A stretch of DNA of 46,189 nucleotides, taken from positions 1-46,189 of the forward strand of contig JAPDQB010000051.1 in assembly GCA_034506175.1 (NCBI GenBank), in the 5' to 3' direction. Position numbers and translations under genes: made by a program. Below, in pieces: positions 32,629-42,235 of the stretch. The notes beneath the pieces are model-generated. The model made no database searches, was not told the origin of the DNA, and saw only the letters and a list, made by a program, of their open reading frames with translations. This DNA is from a candidate division KSB1 bacterium. Its GTDB lineage: Bacteria > Zhuqueibacterota > Zhuqueibacteria > Zhuqueibacterales > Zhuqueibacteraceae. Position 1 is the stretch's first letter; each line of letters begins with the position of its first letter.

Positions 32629-33543
32629 ATGCGGCGTTTCAAGCATTGGCTCGAGTATCAGGGCGTGCGGTTTTTATCTTTGTTGGCGCGCCGGCTGCCG
32701 TATTCGTGGATACTCGTGTGCGGCGCGGCGTTGGGCAAGTTTACGTTTTCGATTTTGCGCATTCGCCGGCGCGTGGCTTTGGAAAATTTGGCGCAGGCGT
32801 TTCCGGAAAAATCCGTGGCGGAATTGAAGCGCGTGGCACGGCGGTCGTATGAAAATTTCGGCATGATGATGCTGGAATATTTGCGCCTGCCCAGACTTTC
32901 GGAGAGCGAGCTGCGCCAACGCATCAGCTTCTCGATGCCCCAAGAACAAAATCCTTATGAACAGGCACTGGCGCTCGGCAAGGGGGCAATTTGCATGACC
33001 GGGCATTTCGGCAATTGGGAATACATGGGCGCGCTCGTCGCGTTGCATTATCCGATGGTTTATCTTTATCAGGAGCAAAACAACCCGTACGTCGATGCGC
33101 TGATTCGTGACATTCGCACGCGCATGCGCATGCCGACGATTCCCCGCGGCGCGGCGCTGCGCGGCATTTTGAAGGCGCTGCGCGAGAAAAAATTTGTGGC
33201 GATTCTTGCCGATCAAGACGCCGGCAGCAACGGGTTGTTTGTCGATTTTCTTGGCCGGCCGGCCTCAACCGGCCGCGGCCCGGCGGCTTTTGTTTTGAAA
33301 ACCGCGGCGCCGATTGTGTTTTGTGTCGCCGTCCGCCAGCCTGGCGGCCGCCATCGTGTGGAAGCGGAATTGATAACGTTTGATTTCTCCCCAAACAGCG
33401 CCGCTCTAAGCGAGGAGGAAAAACTCAGGTTGATTACGGAGGCGTGGACAAAAGTTTTGGAAAAATACATTCGCCAATATCCCGATCACTGGTTTTGGAT
33501 GCATCGCCGGTGGAAAAGCAGGCCAGGAATCAGTAACCAGTAA
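32629..33543 (+). CDS. Lipid A-type lysophospholipid acyltransferase (LpxL/HtrB family)
   Basis: 304 residues. An N-terminal membrane segment precedes the acyltransferase motif TGHFGNWEYMG, with H126 and E131 of the HX4E/D active site. Further blocks are FVAILADQDAGSNGLFVDFL and a C-terminal HWFWMHRRWK that is typical of late lipid A acyltransferases. It should transfer an acyl chain to lipid A precursor at the inner membrane. It heads an envelope cluster with two GT9 glycosyltransferases. The gap to the next gene consists of word-like repeats (CAGTAACCAGTAATC). Confidence 0.92.
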   Translation: MRRFKHWLEYQGVRFLSLLARRLPYSWILVCGAALGKFTFSILRIRRRVALENLAQAFPEKSVAELKRVARRSYENFGMMMLEYLRLPRLSESELRQRISFSMPQEQNPYEQALALGKGAICMTGHFGNWEYMGALVALHYPMVYLYQEQNNPYVDALIRDIRTRMRMPTIPRGAALRGILKALREKKFVAILADQDAGSNGLFVDFLGRPASTGRGPAAFVLKTAAPIVFCVAVRQPGGRHRVEAELITFDFSPNSAALSEEEKLRLITEAWTKVLEKYIRQYPDHWFWMHRRWKSRPGISNQ

Positions 33544-33553
33544 TCAGTAATCC

Positions 33554-34603
33554 GTGACAAGTCGAAAAAAGGTTTTAATTGTGCAGACGGCTTTTCTCGG
33601 CGACGTCATTCTTGCCACCCCGCTGGCCGAGGCTGTGCAGCAAGTTTTTCCTGGCAGTCAAATTGATTTCATGACCATTCCGGCGGCGGCCAATCTTTTG
33701 GAGAAAAATCAGTTCATCAATCGTGTCGTGATATTTGACAAACGCGGGAAGCAGCGCGGGGTGCTGGCTTTGTGGGCGCTGGCAAAATCGCTCGAGCAAG
33801 AACATTACGATTTGGCGCTGGTGCCGCATCGTTCGCTTCGCAGCGCGCTGCTTGTCCGGCTGGCAAAGATTCCGCAACGCCTCGGCTTTGACCGCAGCGC
33901 CGGCAAATGGTTTTTTACACAGCGCGTGCCGTATCGCCAAAAGCACGAGGTCGAGCGCAATTTGGATTTGCTGCGCGTTCTTGACAATACTGTTGCAACG
34001 CCGTCGCCGAAAATTTTTTGGGACAAAAGCGACGAGCGGCTTGTCGAGCCGTTGTTGTATCACAGCCAGGCGGCAAAATGGCGTTGCGCCCTGGCCCCGG
34101 GATCGGTTTGGGCCACCAAACGCTGGCCGGCTGAACGTTTCATCGAGCTGGCTAAAAAATTAATTGCTGAAACCGGTGCATTCGTTTATTTGATCGGCGG
34201 CAGCAGCGATCGCGAGCTTTGCGCCGCAATCGCAGAGGAGATCGGCGGCAATTGTCTCGATGCCGCCGGCAGGCTTTCGCTGCGCCAATCTGCGGCTTTG
34301 CTCGACCGCTGCCTGATTCTCGTGAGCAACGACAGCGCGCCAGCCCATCTCGGCGTTGCAACGGGCTGCAAGGTGATCACGATTTTCGGGCCGACGGTGC
34401 CGGCATTCGGCTTTGCGCCGTTCGGCGATGGACATCTCGTGGTTGAGAAGAATCTGCCTTGTCGCCCATGCAGCTCGCACGGCGGCCAACGGTGTCCGAT
34501 TGGCACGCATGCCTGCATGGTGGAGATTTCGGCGGAAGAAGTTTTCCGGCGGGTTTTGGTATTGCGAAACGCCGCCCTGATCATAAACAAAGCACAACCC
34601 TAG
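33554..34603 (+). CDS. Glycosyltransferase family 9 (lipopolysaccharide heptosyltransferase II-like)
   Basis: 349 residues, GTG start. The N-terminal VLIVQTAFLGDVILATPL is the GT9 donor/acceptor loop; LAPGSVWATKRWPAERF and later LVSNDSAPAHLGVATG and TIFGPTVPAFGFAP match WaaF-type heptosyltransferases. Cysteines in CRPCSSHGGQRCPIGTHACM resemble those in other family members. It transfers ADP-heptose to the LPS core in the cytoplasm, or a related sugar; exact acceptor unknown. Confidence 0.9.
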   Translation: MTSRKKVLIVQTAFLGDVILATPLAEAVQQVFPGSQIDFMTIPAAANLLEKNQFINRVVIFDKRGKQRGVLALWALAKSLEQEHYDLALVPHRSLRSALLVRLAKIPQRLGFDRSAGKWFFTQRVPYRQKHEVERNLDLLRVLDNTVATPSPKIFWDKSDERLVEPLLYHSQAAKWRCALAPGSVWATKRWPAERFIELAKKLIAETGAFVYLIGGSSDRELCAAIAEEIGGNCLDAAGRLSLRQSAALLDRCLILVSNDSAPAHLGVATGCKVITIFGPTVPAFGFAPFGDGHLVVEKNLPCRPCSSHGGQRCPIGTHACMVEISAEEVFRRVLVLRNAALIINKAQP

Positions 34604-34613
34604 AGGTGAAGAA

Positions 34614-34875
34614 ATGAAGATGCCGAAAGTTAAAAGGCCGTCAAAAGAAGTTTTAGCAAAGGTACATTCCTTGAAAAAGGCGAAGGGAATGATAGCCGTA
34701 ATCGAGCCTGATTGAGGAGAGTACTGGGAAAAACTTTGCTCGAGGCGGTAAAAAAGGCGAAAGAATGCCATCCGAATACAATCTTTTATTCGGTATCGCT
34801 GATGATGGCAATCTTTTTATGACTGTGGACAGGGGGTTCAGTATTCGCTTGGTTCCGCCCTTAATTCTGATTTAA
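34614..34875 (+). pseudogene. Remnant of a small gene
   Basis: A 33-residue frame (34614-34715, MKMPKVKRPSKEVLAKVHSL) with a good GAGGTGA site ends at TGA in IEPD. The next stretch, in other frames, keeps a protein-like look: EYWEKTLLEAVKKAKECHP, then DDGNLFMTVDRG ending at 34875. One original small protein with a stop and frameshifts is the best reading. Family unknown; the position between genes would fit a lost toxin-antitoxin unit. Confidence 0.35.
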
Positions 34876-34911
34876 AAAAGAATGCCGTAAAATTGATGAA
34901 ATAATTTTCCA

Positions 34912-35442
34912 ATGAGCCAAAATTCGAAATTTAACATTTTATTTGTTTGCAGCGGCAACAGTTGCCGCAGCCCGCTGGCTGAAGGCCTGTTGCGAATGAA
35001 AATACCGTCACGGCTGCAAGACGAGGTTGTGATCAAATCCGCCGGTACCCTCGGCATTGAAGGCCTGCCGGCGGCGAGTTACTCCGTGCAAATTGTGCAA
35101 GAAATGGGCGGCGATATTTCCGGCCATCGCTCGCAGGGCGTGACGAAAGAACTCATGGCCGAAGCTGATCTGGTTCTCGCCATGGCCGCCGAGCACGTCG
35201 AGTACTTGCATGGTGAATATCCCCAATATCGCGAAAATGTTTTTTTGTTGAAACGTTTTGCCCGCGCCGCCAACGAACCCGGCGATCACGAAGACGACGA
35301 TATTTTCGATCCCATTGGCTCTTCAAAAGAGACCTATCGCGCTTGCGCGGAGATGATCGATGCGGAACTGGAGCGCATCATGCCGACTTTGATCAATTTC
35401 ATTCAAGAACGACGGCGGCAAGCGCACGCCAACCAGGCATGA
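34912..35442 (+). CDS. Low-molecular-weight protein-tyrosine-phosphatase-like protein
   Basis: 176 residues. The P-loop LFVCSGNSCRSPLAEGLL has the C(x)5R catalytic motif (C13, R19), and the general acid lies in DDIFDPIG near residue 128. HRSQGVTKELMAEADLVLAM matches the family. It dephosphorylates tyrosine, often on polysaccharide-synthesis kinases, or may act as an arsenate-reductase-like enzyme. Its stop overlaps the next GT9 start by 4 bp, so it is linked to envelope glycan synthesis. Confidence 0.92.
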   Translation: MSQNSKFNILFVCSGNSCRSPLAEGLLRMKIPSRLQDEVVIKSAGTLGIEGLPAASYSVQIVQEMGGDISGHRSQGVTKELMAEADLVLAMAAEHVEYLHGEYPQYRENVFLLKRFARAANEPGDHEDDDIFDPIGSSKETYRACAEMIDAELERIMPTLINFIQERRRQAHANQA

Positions 35443-36464
35443 GACCACGAAAAATTCTTCTGGCGCGTACAGACCGGCTTGGTGACGTGATTCTCTCCAC
35501 GCCCGTGGCAGCAGCTTTGAAAAAAGAAGTGCCCGACGTCCACCTCACCTTCCTGGTGAGAAATTATACGGCGGAAATCCTGCGCTGCCAGCCGCACGTC
35601 GACGAGATTATCGAAATCGATGGTGCGGCAATCGGCGGCGACATGCGGCGGCTCACCGGCGTGCTTCGTGAAAAAAAATTCGACACCGCCATCATGCTCT
35701 ATCCCCGCCCGCAATTGGCGTGGGCAGTTTGGCGCAGCGGCATTCCACAGCGCATCGGCACCGGGTTCCGTTGGTACAGTTTCCTGTTCAACCGCCGCGT
35801 TTTCGAGCATCGTAAAACCGCGGCGCGCCACGAAGCCGAATACAATCTGCGTTTGCTGCAGCCCTTGGGGATTTCAACAGGCGAAGTGGAATTTCATTTC
35901 ACCCTGGCGTCAGCCGAACGGCAAGTTATTAGTGCGAAATTAGATGAGCTTGGCGTCGGTGCCAGGCCGGTCATTTTGCATGCCGGCAGCGGTGGCTCAG
36001 GGCGGGATTGGCCGCCGGAACATTTTGCCCAGCTTGCCGATTTGATTCAACAGGAGCTTGGCATGCAAGTCATTCTCACTGGCGTCGCGAATGAGGCCGA
36101 GTTGATTGGCGGCATTCAGCAGCAAACCGCGACGAAACCGATTTCTGTCGCCGGCCGTTTAAATCTTACCGAGTTGGCGGTGCTGTGCCAGCGCGCGGCG
36201 GTTTTTGTGGGCAACAGTTCCGGGCCGCTGCATCTGGCGGTGATGGTCGGAACGCCGGTCGTCGCGTTTTATCCGCCGATTCAGGCGTGCCGGCCGGAAC
36301 GGTGGGGGCCGTATGGCCGGCGTTCTGACGTACTGATGTCGCAGCAACGCGAATGCAGCCGCTGCCGTCAAAGCCGGGCGCGGGTTTGTGATTGCATGCG
36401 CGCGATTTCGGTGCAAGCGGCATTGCAAAAAATCCGTGAAAAATTATCCCGGGGTGATTTTTAA
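35439..36464 (+). CDS. Glycosyltransferase family 9 (heptosyltransferase-like)
   Basis: 341 residues from ATG 35439, which overlaps the previous stop (ATGA). KILLARTDRLGDVILSTPVA is the GT9 signature; LHAGSGGSGRDWPPEHFAQL and FVGNSSGPLHLAVMVGTPVV are donor-site motifs. Cysteines in QRECSRCRQSRARVCDCM stand near the end. A distinct paralogue of the GT9 at 33554. Likely adds a sugar to LPS core or another glycolipid. Confidence 0.9.
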   Translation: MRPRKILLARTDRLGDVILSTPVAAALKKEVPDVHLTFLVRNYTAEILRCQPHVDEIIEIDGAAIGGDMRRLTGVLREKKFDTAIMLYPRPQLAWAVWRSGIPQRIGTGFRWYSFLFNRRVFEHRKTAARHEAEYNLRLLQPLGISTGEVEFHFTLASAERQVISAKLDELGVGARPVILHAGSGGSGRDWPPEHFAQLADLIQQELGMQVILTGVANEAELIGGIQQQTATKPISVAGRLNLTELAVLCQRAAVFVGNSSGPLHLAVMVGTPVVAFYPPIQACRPERWGPYGRRSDVLMSQQRECSRCRQSRARVCDCMRAISVQAALQKIREKLSRGDF

Positions 36465-36488
36465 AAATAGAAAGGATAACGAGAAAGG

Positions 36489-37436
36489 ATGTCACATTTT
36501 CAACGCACTTTTCCCTACGGCAGTTTGAGGCGAAAACCGCTTTGGTTTTATCGCAGCGCAATTTCCGTTTTGCTGATTGTGATTTTGCCGTCCGCCGTCT
36601 TGCGATCACAGCAAACCCGCAGCGATTCCATACCAACCACTCAACCAGGAATTCTCCACACTCGAACGAACACGCCTGTCGACTCGACAAAAACTGAAGC
36701 GGGCCGCAACGGTGTGGCGCCGCCGTTGCGCGTGGTGCCCAACGCGGCTTTTGGCCTCGGTGAAAAGCTCACTTTTCTGGTTCATTACGGTCCGGTCAAT
36801 GCCGGCAATGCGCGCCTGTCGATTCCGGAAATCGTCACCGTCAATGGCCGGCCTTGTTACAAAATCATTTCGGAGATGTGGTCGAACAAGCTTTTCTCCT
36901 CGTTTTTCAAAATCGACGACCGGGTCGAATCTCACACCGACGTCGACGGGCTGTTTAGTTGGCGGTTCAGCAAGCGCTTGCACGAAGGCGATTACAAAAC
37001 TGAGCACGAGGTGGCGTTCGATCAAATCAATCATCTCGCCGTGATGACGAAAGACGGGAAAAACGACACGCTGGCCGTGCCGCCGTTCGTTCAGGACGTT
37101 TTGTCGGCGATCTACTTGCTGCGCACGATGAAATTGGCGCCGGGCGATACGATTCATATCGACAACCATTCCGATGGCAAGCTGTTCGATTTGCAAGTTG
37201 TCATTCACAAACGTGAGAAAGTGCATACCAAAGCCGGAAAATTTTCATGCCTTGTCGTCGAGCCGTTTCTGAAAACCTCGGCGCTGTTTCAGCAAAAAGG
37301 TCGTCTCGTCATTCACATGACTGACGATCATCGCAAAATGCCGGTCATGATCACCAGCCAGCTCTACGTCAAAGGCTTCAAGCTGGGCGCTATCGTGGCG
37401 GAATTGGAAAAAATCGAGGGCGTGAAGGGATACTAA
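36489..37436 (+). CDS. DUF3108-domain exported protein
   Basis: 315 residues. A basic start and hydrophobic segment (SAISVLLIVILPSAVLRS) form a signal peptide, then a low-complexity linker of about 50 residues. The DUF3108 domain follows: FGLGEKLTFLVHYGPVNAG, PCYKIISEMWSN, RVESHTDVDGLF and the KTEHEVAFD strand. The family is a periplasmic beta-rich protein of unknown role, found with envelope genes. It follows the GT9 gene by 24 bp. Confidence 0.85.
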   Translation: MSHFQRTFPYGSLRRKPLWFYRSAISVLLIVILPSAVLRSQQTRSDSIPTTQPGILHTRTNTPVDSTKTEAGRNGVAPPLRVVPNAAFGLGEKLTFLVHYGPVNAGNARLSIPEIVTVNGRPCYKIISEMWSNKLFSSFFKIDDRVESHTDVDGLFSWRFSKRLHEGDYKTEHEVAFDQINHLAVMTKDGKNDTLAVPPFVQDVLSAIYLLRTMKLAPGDTIHIDNHSDGKLFDLQVVIHKREKVHTKAGKFSCLVVEPFLKTSALFQQKGRLVIHMTDDHRKMPVMITSQLYVKGFKLGAIVAELEKIEGVKGY

Positions 37437-37613
37437 AATTTTTTATACGTATTCAGTACCCAAGAATAACCTGTGATCCAGAAGGCTGCACTGCCCGGCA
37501 TCTGGACGTGCGTGCAGACAAGTAGGTTGTCCTCTTTGATAAATCCCCTTTATTCCCCCGCAACTTCCCGCCTCTTGCTTCCGTAAGATCAATGGCAAAT
37601 TCGGAGACCTGAA

Positions 37614-38564
<951 letters not shown>

Positions 38565-38623
38565 ATTCCACAGCTAAGAGGCGTAAGCCACCTGAAGGTG
38601 GCTAAATAGTGCAATTTTAAAAT

Positions 38624-39454
38624 ATGAAATTCTTAGCCATTATTGCCTACACGTTGCGCGAGTCGCTGGCGAAGAAAACGTTCATCGCGTTTTTCGTGGT
38701 GATCACCATCACGCATCTGCTTTTTCTGTTCGCGCTGAACGTCGATTTGGTCTCCGGCGGCATGGCAGCGGTGCAACTGTTTGGCAAGGAAGTCGAGCAG
38801 GAAATCGAAATCGAAAAGCTGCGCCAGATCGTCATCGGCATCGAATCCGGCCTGGCGCTGGCGATGTACGGCGCCGGCATTTTTCTGGCGATTTTTGCCA
38901 CCGCCAGCCTGGTGCCGAACATGCTGGAAAAAGGCAGCGTGGATTTGCTGCTGTCGCGGCCCTTAGCGCGCTGGCAGCTTTTGCTCGGACGCTATCTCGG
39001 CGCGCTGAGCATCGTGGCGATCAACGTGGCCTATTTGATCGGCGGGGCGTGGCTCATTCTCTCGCTTAAAACCGGTTTTTGGCACACGCCGTTTCTGGCG
39101 AGCGGCGTCATCATTATTCTCGTTTTCGGCGTGTTGTATGCGATCATGACGTTTGTCGGCGTCACGGCGCGCAACTCCGGCGTTTCGATCATTGCGGCCT
39201 ATCTCGTCATTTTTGTGAGCCCGCTGCTGTTGGCGCGCGATAAAATTTACGCGCTGCTGTCGCAAAAAATTTATCAGTGGCTGCTCGACGGCATTTATTA
39301 CATGACCCCGCGCACGGCGGAACTGGGCAACATCACGCGCCTGATGGTGGCGGGTGAAACTGTCGCGAGCTGGACGCCGCTGTTTCAATCGCTCGCCGTC
39401 GGCGCCGCGTTTTTGCTCGGCGCGATTTACGCTTTTGAAAAGAAAGATTTTTAA
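38624..39454 (+). CDS. ABC-2 type transporter permease
   Basis: 276 residues with about six membrane helices: AYTLRESLAKKTFIAFFVVI opens, then GAGIFLAIFATASLVPNMLE and RPLARWQLLLGRYLGALSI, which is the conserved coupling region of NosY/ABC-2 permeases. A soluble loop of about 30 residues (VEQEIEIEKL) lies between the first two helices. Cotranscribed with the ATPase upstream. A hairpin repeat (CCACCTGAAGGTGG) sits in the 59-bp gap. Confidence 0.9.
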   Translation: MKFLAIIAYTLRESLAKKTFIAFFVVITITHLLFLFALNVDLVSGGMAAVQLFGKEVEQEIEIEKLRQIVIGIESGLALAMYGAGIFLAIFATASLVPNMLEKGSVDLLLSRPLARWQLLLGRYLGALSIVAINVAYLIGGAWLILSLKTGFWHTPFLASGVIIILVFGVLYAIMTFVGVTARNSGVSIIAAYLVIFVSPLLLARDKIYALLSQKIYQWLLDGIYYMTPRTAELGNITRLMVAGETVASWTPLFQSLAVGAAFLLGAIYAFEKKDF

Positions 39455-39469
39455 AAAGGAGGTTCGATC

Positions 39470-40507
39470 ATGAGCAAGACAAGCTGGCTGGCCTTGATTC
39501 TGGCCTTGACGGTCATGGCCGCGGGCTGTTCCACAACCAAAACCACCCCGCTGCCCGCCGATGTCGATCAGCATCTCACCTGGATTCCGCAAACGGTCAA
39601 TGGTGTCGCCTACTGCGACATGCAAAGCCTGCGGCAGAGCGAGCTGGGCCAGGCGCTCGAAAAAGATTTCAGCGAACGCCTCGATGAAATGCGGCGGGAT
39701 CGGCATTTCAAGGAAATGCTGGAACGCGCCGGCTTCGACGTTGAGAAGGATCTGCGCAGCGTTCTGATCGGTTTTGAAGGCGGCGAGCGTGACAGCGAGC
39801 AGAACTTTGCGTTTGTCGCGACCGGCAATTTCGACGAGCAGAAAATCATCAACACGGTCAACGCCGCGCGCGATTCCATGGAAAAACATCACGGCGAACG
39901 CGAGGGACCGGAATTGACTGCCGAAACGTACAACGGCAAGACGATTTACGTGATCGAGGAGCACGGCGAAAAAGCGATTTATTTTGCCGATGCGCACACC
40001 TTCGTCGCCGGCGACAAAGATTGGGTGCAGTCGATCATCGACGGCAAAACGGCGGATCAATCCGTCAAGCAGAATGCGGCGATTGCGGGGTTGATGAACA
40101 AGCTGCGTTTCAAAGATCAATGCTGGGTGGTGGCGAACACGGCGGAGGTGATGGAGAAAGTTGCGGAGGAGCTAAGCGAGAGCCGCGATTTCAAAGGAAC
40201 GCGCGCCGTGAAAGCGGTGCAAGGCGTCACCTTCTCCGCTCACGTCGGGCAAAAGGCCGAGTTGTACGGCGAAGCGGTTTGTGACAGCGAGGAAAACAGC
40301 AAGCTGCTGGTGGAGGCGGCCAAAGGCGCGCTGGCAACGGCGAAGCTGGCGGTGTCGGATGATCGCGAGGCGGTTGATATGCTCAATCGCATCGACATTG
40401 ATTTGTCAGGCAATTCGGTGAAATTCACCGCCGAGCTTGACAAGGCGTTTTTTGACAAGATGCGCGAAAAAGCCGAGGGCCGCCACAAGCCCGTGGCGAT
40501 GCCGTAA
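39470..40507 (+). CDS. Lipoprotein of unknown function (DUF3352-like)
   Basis: 345 residues. A signal peptide ends in the lipobox MAAGC, so the mature protein is lipidated. The rest is soluble, with repeated alternating alpha/beta blocks (LGQALEKDFSERLDEM, FAFVATGNFDEQKIINTV, GKTIYVIEEHGEKAIYFAD, HTFVAGDKDWVQSIIDGK) reminiscent of DUF3352-type envelope proteins. AAGGAGG precedes the start. It follows the permease by 15 bp and may assist that ABC system. Confidence 0.75.
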   Translation: MSKTSWLALILALTVMAAGCSTTKTTPLPADVDQHLTWIPQTVNGVAYCDMQSLRQSELGQALEKDFSERLDEMRRDRHFKEMLERAGFDVEKDLRSVLIGFEGGERDSEQNFAFVATGNFDEQKIINTVNAARDSMEKHHGEREGPELTAETYNGKTIYVIEEHGEKAIYFADAHTFVAGDKDWVQSIIDGKTADQSVKQNAAIAGLMNKLRFKDQCWVVANTAEVMEKVAEELSESRDFKGTRAVKAVQGVTFSAHVGQKAELYGEAVCDSEENSKLLVEAAKGALATAKLAVSDDREAVDMLNRIDIDLSGNSVKFTAELDKAFFDKMREKAEGRHKPVAMP

Positions 40508-40548
40508 AATAAAGCAAATTCGTTAGGCTCGTCGAGTCAGATTCTCGC

Positions 40549-40590
40549 GCGCCTCTGATCGTTGTTGGATTCAGAGGCGCTTTTATTTTT
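40549..40590 (+). terminator. Intrinsic terminator after the ABC/lipoprotein operon
   Basis: GCGCCTCTGA (40549-40558) pairs perfectly with TCAGAGGCGC (40571-40580) over a 12-nt loop, followed by TTTTATTTTT. A strong terminator 41 bp after the lipoprotein stop. Confidence 0.92.
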
Positions 40591-40601
40591 GCCGGGGAAA
40601 T

Positions 40602-41894
40602 TTATTGATTTTGCGCGACGATCAGTTCCGTTAGCGCCAAAAGCACGGCGCCGTGCCCATGATCGTCGTCAAAAGGCCGCTGGCGAGTGAGGTAGTAATC
40701 GAGATTCTCGCCGATGCTCGTGCCTTGACAGACGCCGATGAGGGCGCCGTCGCGGGTGATGCGGCTGTTGAGGCCGGCAAAAGTTTTTTGAGCAATGTTT
40801 AGGTAATCCTTTTCAATCCAGCCGCGATTCACCGCCCGCGCGATAGCGTAGGCAAACATGGCGCTGCAAGAGGTCTCCTCCCACAACTCGCGATGATCCA
40901 GCACCTGATGCCAAAGCCCCGACGCTGCTTGATAAGAAACCAGCCCTTCAACTTGTTTTTGGAAAATCGCCAACACTTTTCCGCGTTCCGGATGATTGGC
41001 CGGCATGGCCGACAAAACCTCGACCGTGGCGACAACAACCCAGCCGTTGGCGCGTCCCCATTTGTACGGCGAGCGCTGATTCTGATCAAAAAAATAGCCG
41101 TGATACCACAGGCCGTCGGTGTCCTGCGTGTATGAAGCAAAACCGATGATCTGCGCGGCGGCGTCGTCGAGATATTTTTGCTCGCCGGTATATTGATGCC
41201 ATCGCACCAGAAACGGGCAGCTCATGTAAAGATCGTCGATCCAGAGACTCGCGCCGGCGTGCGATTCCGGCCGCCAGAAAACGCCATTCGGCAATCGGCT
41301 TTGCTGATGAGAAATAAATTCCGCCACGCGATGCAACAGCGCTTCGATTTCCGGCGTTGGGCGAATTTGATGGCGAAGGATGCCCTCCAGCATCTGCGCC
41401 GCCATCGCCCCGCAGTGATCCAGCATGTAAAGCTTCATCAATTCTTCCAGCCCGGCCGGATTCACGTATTTGCCGAAGGTTTTCACCTGCCAGCTCAAAT
41501 AATCATATTGGCGAGCGGCAATCTCATTATGTTGCCGCACAAACGACAAGATTTTGGGATCCTGCAAAACCTTTTCATTGGCATACAACAAGCCATAAAG
41601 CGTGACGCCCCAGGGATATTGCCAATCCACACCTTTGGGCGGTCGGGAGGCCTCCACCGCAGCCCAATCGCCGCGTTTGTATTCGCCGTCGCCTAATTCG
41701 CGCAGTTGACGATGGGCAACAACGCTCAACGTCTCTTTGATCGAACGGTTTTTGTAGTCCTGCTCCGGCACTTCCTGCGGCGGCTGTGCTTTTTTAGCGC
41801 AACGGATCGTGAATAAAGCCGCCAGCAAGATAGTCTGCCCAACCAAGAGGGTTTTGATGAAAACGAATCCGTGCTTTGAGAAAATGAACTTCAT
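40602..41894 (-). CDS. Glycoside hydrolase family 105/88 (unsaturated glycuronyl hydrolase-like)
   Basis: 430 residues from ATG 41894. An N-terminal hydrophobic segment (KTLLVGQTILLAALFTI) indicates export. The (alpha/alpha)6-barrel motifs of GH105 are present: YPWGVTLYGLLY, VFWRPESHAGASLWIDDLYM with the catalytic aspartate, GLWYHGYFFDQNQ and KWGRANGWVV. The family removes the unsaturated sugar from rhamnogalacturonan or similar oligosaccharides. No other pectin-degradation gene lies nearby, so the substrate is uncertain. Confidence 0.88.
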   Translation of the reverse strand: MKFIFSKHGFVFIKTLLVGQTILLAALFTIRCAKKAQPPQEVPEQDYKNRSIKETLSVVAHRQLRELGDGEYKRGDWAAVEASRPPKGVDWQYPWGVTLYGLLYANEKVLQDPKILSFVRQHNEIAARQYDYLSWQVKTFGKYVNPAGLEELMKLYMLDHCGAMAAQMLEGILRHQIRPTPEIEALLHRVAEFISHQQSRLPNGVFWRPESHAGASLWIDDLYMSCPFLVRWHQYTGEQKYLDDAAAQIIGFASYTQDTDGLWYHGYFFDQNQRSPYKWGRANGWVVVATVEVLSAMPANHPERGKVLAIFQKQVEGLVSYQAASGLWHQVLDHRELWEETSCSAMFAYAIARAVNRGWIEKDYLNIAQKTFAGLNSRITRDGALIGVCQGTSIGENLDYYLTRQRPFDDDHGHGAVLLALTELIVAQNQ

Positions 41895-41903
41895 CTTTTC
41901 ATG

Positions 41904-41948
41904 TTGCAAAAATAAAAAGGCCTACTGTACACTTACTGACAGCAGGCC
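41904..41948 (-). terminator. Intrinsic terminator downstream of tRNA-Sec
   Basis: On the minus strand GGCCTGCTGT and ACAGTAGGCC form a 10-bp stem with one mismatch and a 10-nt loop, followed by TTTTTATTTTTGC. It lies about 110 bp after tRNA-Sec and ends 10 bp before the GH105 start. A weaker hairpin (ATGTTC/GAACAT, 42007-42028) stands nearer the tRNA. Confidence 0.75.
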
Positions 41949-42058
41949 GGATTTGCATATCTTGTTGCACGAATTCCTGCTCTGTTCGATCCCAAAGCAT
42001 GGCAAAATGTTCTTTCAAATTGGAACATGTCTTTGCACAAGTCGAACTTCGCTTGTGA

Positions 42059-42156
42059 TGGCGGGAACGTGTGGGAATCGAACCCACCTCTCCCAGCAGA
42101 ACTGGGGGACAACGGTTTTGAAGACCGCGGAGGCCACCAGGCGCCCATCCATTCCC
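42059..42156 (-). tRNA. selC: tRNA-Sec (anticodon TCA)
   Basis: 98 nt including an encoded CCA. Anticodon arm with loop CTTCAAAA and anticodon TCA at 42119-42121. A long acceptor helix (GGGAATGG with ACGTTCCC, one U-G and one mismatch), a D arm of the GGGCGCCTGGTGGCCTC type, a long variable arm (TCCCCCAGTTCTGCTGGGAG) and a T arm GTGGGTTCGATTCCCAC together identify selenocysteine tRNA. It implies a UGA-decoding system (SelA, SelB, SelD) elsewhere in the genome. Confidence 0.96.
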
Positions 42157-42235
42157 GGTATCAAACGTTAAGATAAAAACAAAGTTTTGTAAATTTAAAA
42201 TCGAAAATTTTCAATTTTAAATTTACAATTTTCTC

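Noticed and set aside
34614..34715. Selenoprotein read through the TGA at 34713-34715
   Set aside because: The sequence after the TGA needs a frame change to look like protein, and no SECIS-like hairpin stands directly downstream.
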